From Sebastes aleutianus (taxonomy: Eukaryota > Chordata > Actinopteri > Perciformes > Sebastidae): DNA of 64,000 nt. Below the pieces are notes generated by a model. It worked only from the letters and a program-made list of their open reading frames with translations, was not told the origin of the DNA and ran no database searches. The DNA is taken from NCBI GenBank assembly GCA_916700875.1, contig CAKAKS010000066.1, positions 32,094,490 through 32,158,489 on the forward strand. Reading direction: 5' to 3'. The position numbers and the translations under genes are program-made. Below, in pieces: positions 62,140-64,000 of this stretch. Positions within the stretch are counted from its first letter, which is position 1. Every line of letters begins with the position of its first letter.

Positions 62140-62947
62140 ATGAAAACAAGCCGTGGTAGCAGTGAATATAACGCCATCAGAATAGCCGGAGAAATTAGAA
62201 AGTGGCAAGACATAAACACTCCAGCTTTGCTGTTTTTATCCTCTCTTCTTTCCTCTCTATCCTGCAAAGACTCTCGCGCGCCGTAAAACAATTATTGCCC
62301 CGTAATTCAAAATGAGCAATCTGCTCGGCAGGAGCAGTCAGTCATAAACGCCGCGGAGATGTAATTTGTACATATGAGATGCAAACATCTTCTCGCGAGT
62401 GTTTAATCCTTTTCAGTTGGGAGAGGGGAGAAGAAGAGGGTCAGGCACGGCCGCGACTGAGGGATGATGAAAGTAATTGACAGAAGATGAAGAAGGGAAG
62501 GAAGAATAGCGAGGATGTGACAAAGTCCAGATGAATAAAAGGAGCGCTGTAGTTTGCATACATCTCGTATCTATACTGTATCTGTTTATCTTCTCTTCTA
62601 TTCTATTTGAACAAAACAAGCGCAACGCATGCATCCGTGGACGGGCACCGCACAGAGACGCACAGAAATAGCCCCGGCCATTTAGCAGCTCCATTAACAT
62701 GAGGAGAGCGATCTGCTGTAATCACGCTCGGAGCATCGCGTCTGGCGGCGGAGAGCCCTTTCACATCCTGTGAATACACCCCTCCCTGTACACACAATGG
62801 CGCCAATTTAAATGCAAATCCTGACATTCCCATCACTCAGCCTCGCGACGCCCGCTTCACCAAAAAAGCCGCCCGCCGCATCGGCCCAGATCTAAACGAG
62901 CCGCGATCTGCACGACTGTACATCTCATCTGTGTGTCGAAGCTCGGC

Positions 62948-62972
62948 GTGTGTGTGTGTGTGTGTGTGTGTG
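62948..62972. repeat. (GT)n microsatellite
   Basis: About 12 GT units. Confidence 0.95.
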
Positions 62973-63922
62973 AGAGAAACATAGTGCGACAGATAATGAG
63001 AGAGGAAGTCACAGAGAGAGAGAGAGATACTGTGCATGAAAGAGACGGCGTATGCAGCTCTGTGCGACGGCGATGATGCTGAGATTGTGTACTGCCCTTT
63101 CTTCAGGAGGGTTATTCCTGCCTCCTTTGCCTTGTCATGTCCAATATCCCGCTGCAATCGAGAGCTGGTTGATGGCCTCTGACTGTGTGTTTATATATCT
63201 CGTGTACGCAAGGAAGCATTTAGTAACCGCCAGCACGTGCACACATGCTCGCAAATTTCCCTCTTTTTTTTTTTTCCGTGCAGTCTGTCATGCAGCTCAG
63301 CGTCGTCGCCAAAACCTCAGAGCTGCAGTCGTCCTCCGAATGATGTGCTGTAATCAGGCTTGATTGGCCCCTCCTTCCATACTGTGGTTACAGGCTGCCT
63401 ATGGAGGTTTGTGGCTCTCCAGCAAGTTCCACAAAGCTGGAAAAAAACTATTTTTTAAAGACGAATAAACAGCAATGATACATCAGATCCACTCGACTTT
63501 AGGTTAGCTGTGTTTTTCATCTGGAGGAACACCTGTTTGAAAAGACCTCCGGAGTCTCTGGACATGTGCCGATGACACCCAAAAGCTTGTCTGGCAACGT
63601 TTGCCATTCAGCGCCGTGCTTCTTTGGACTTGGTTAACTCGCAGCATTCGGACACACAGGGCTGTATTCAACTGCGGCGGTGCCTCGCTCCATCTCTATT
63701 AATCCTCTTTCCATCCATCTGAATAGGGGATTTAGTATCTCGTTACAATGCTCGGGCAGGAGTTTTCCTCCCCAGTTCATTTCCTATTGATTTCCCTGGC
63801 AGTGAAATGCACAAAGTCGTTGCCATAAAAGCCAATATGTTACTGCGAGGTCTGTGTAAAAAGACGAATCAACAGAGGAGCGCGCCAGAGCCGAGGCGCG
63901 ATGGCACGCGGAGCCCCCCCCC

Positions 63923-63966
63923 TCCCCGCTCCCCGCTCCCCGCTCCCCGCTCCCCGCTCCCCACTC
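63923..63966. repeat. 7-bp minisatellite CCCCGCT
   Basis: About six tandem CCCCGCT units, the last with one change (CCCCACT). Confidence 0.95.
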
Positions 63967-64000
63967 CTTCCCCAGCATGCCTGGGAAGAACTGTAAAAAC

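Larger units (their letters stand above)
62148..64000. other. arvcf: Probable ARVCF intron to window end
   Basis: GT microsatellite and the CCCCGCT minisatellite; otherwise unique-looking. Expected armadillo-repeat coding sequence was not seen. Confidence 0.5.

Overview
The window looks like genomic DNA of a ray-finned fish, probably a percomorph teleost. The evidence is vertebrate-type spliced exons in long introns, many CA/CT microsatellites, and a dense load of short non-autonomous DNA transposons (hAT-, piggyBac- and pogo-like) of kinds common in teleosts. I cannot name the species. Nothing prokaryotic is present.

One protein-coding gene can be supported, on the + strand: ARVCF, an armadillo-repeat catenin of the p120/delta-catenin family. 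Only part of its N-terminal, pre-armadillo region lies here. Two exons are certain: 44282-44440, and the large 54779-55419, which encodes the tyrosine-rich linker. Between them are two candidate in-frame exons. One is a 21-nt microexon at 46196-46216. The other is a 144-nt exon at 50540-50683 that begins with a diverged repeat of the motif starting the 54779 exon. The 159-, 21- and 144-nt exons are all phase 0-0, so inclusion or skipping of either candidate keeps the frame. The start-codon exon and the armadillo-repeat exons were not found, so 1-44281 and 55420-64000 are best read as intron or gene flank.

The rest is mostly transposon-derived. A hAT-like MITE family (termini TAGGGCTGTCAA/TTGACAGCCCTA, about 0.5-0.75 kb, 8-bp target duplications) occurs about eleven times, several copies nested or rearranged. 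Other elements with visible ends are: TTAA-flanked piggyBac-like MITEs at 8229, 13412, 24391 and 37218; a pogo/Tigger relic with a CENP-B-type helix-turn-helix remnant at 10806-11402; and other hAT elements at 1201, 3775, 11921, 35628, 57074 and 61285. Two regions retain decayed BED zinc-finger coding sequence. A LINE 3' fragment lies on the - strand at 26369-27250. A transposon pair (15233-16545 and 46497-47522) differs by an antisense piece of 28S rRNA inserted in the first copy.

Repeat boundaries were set by eye from inverted termini and target duplications. Long unannotated stretches are listed as intronic sequence in which nothing else was recognised.
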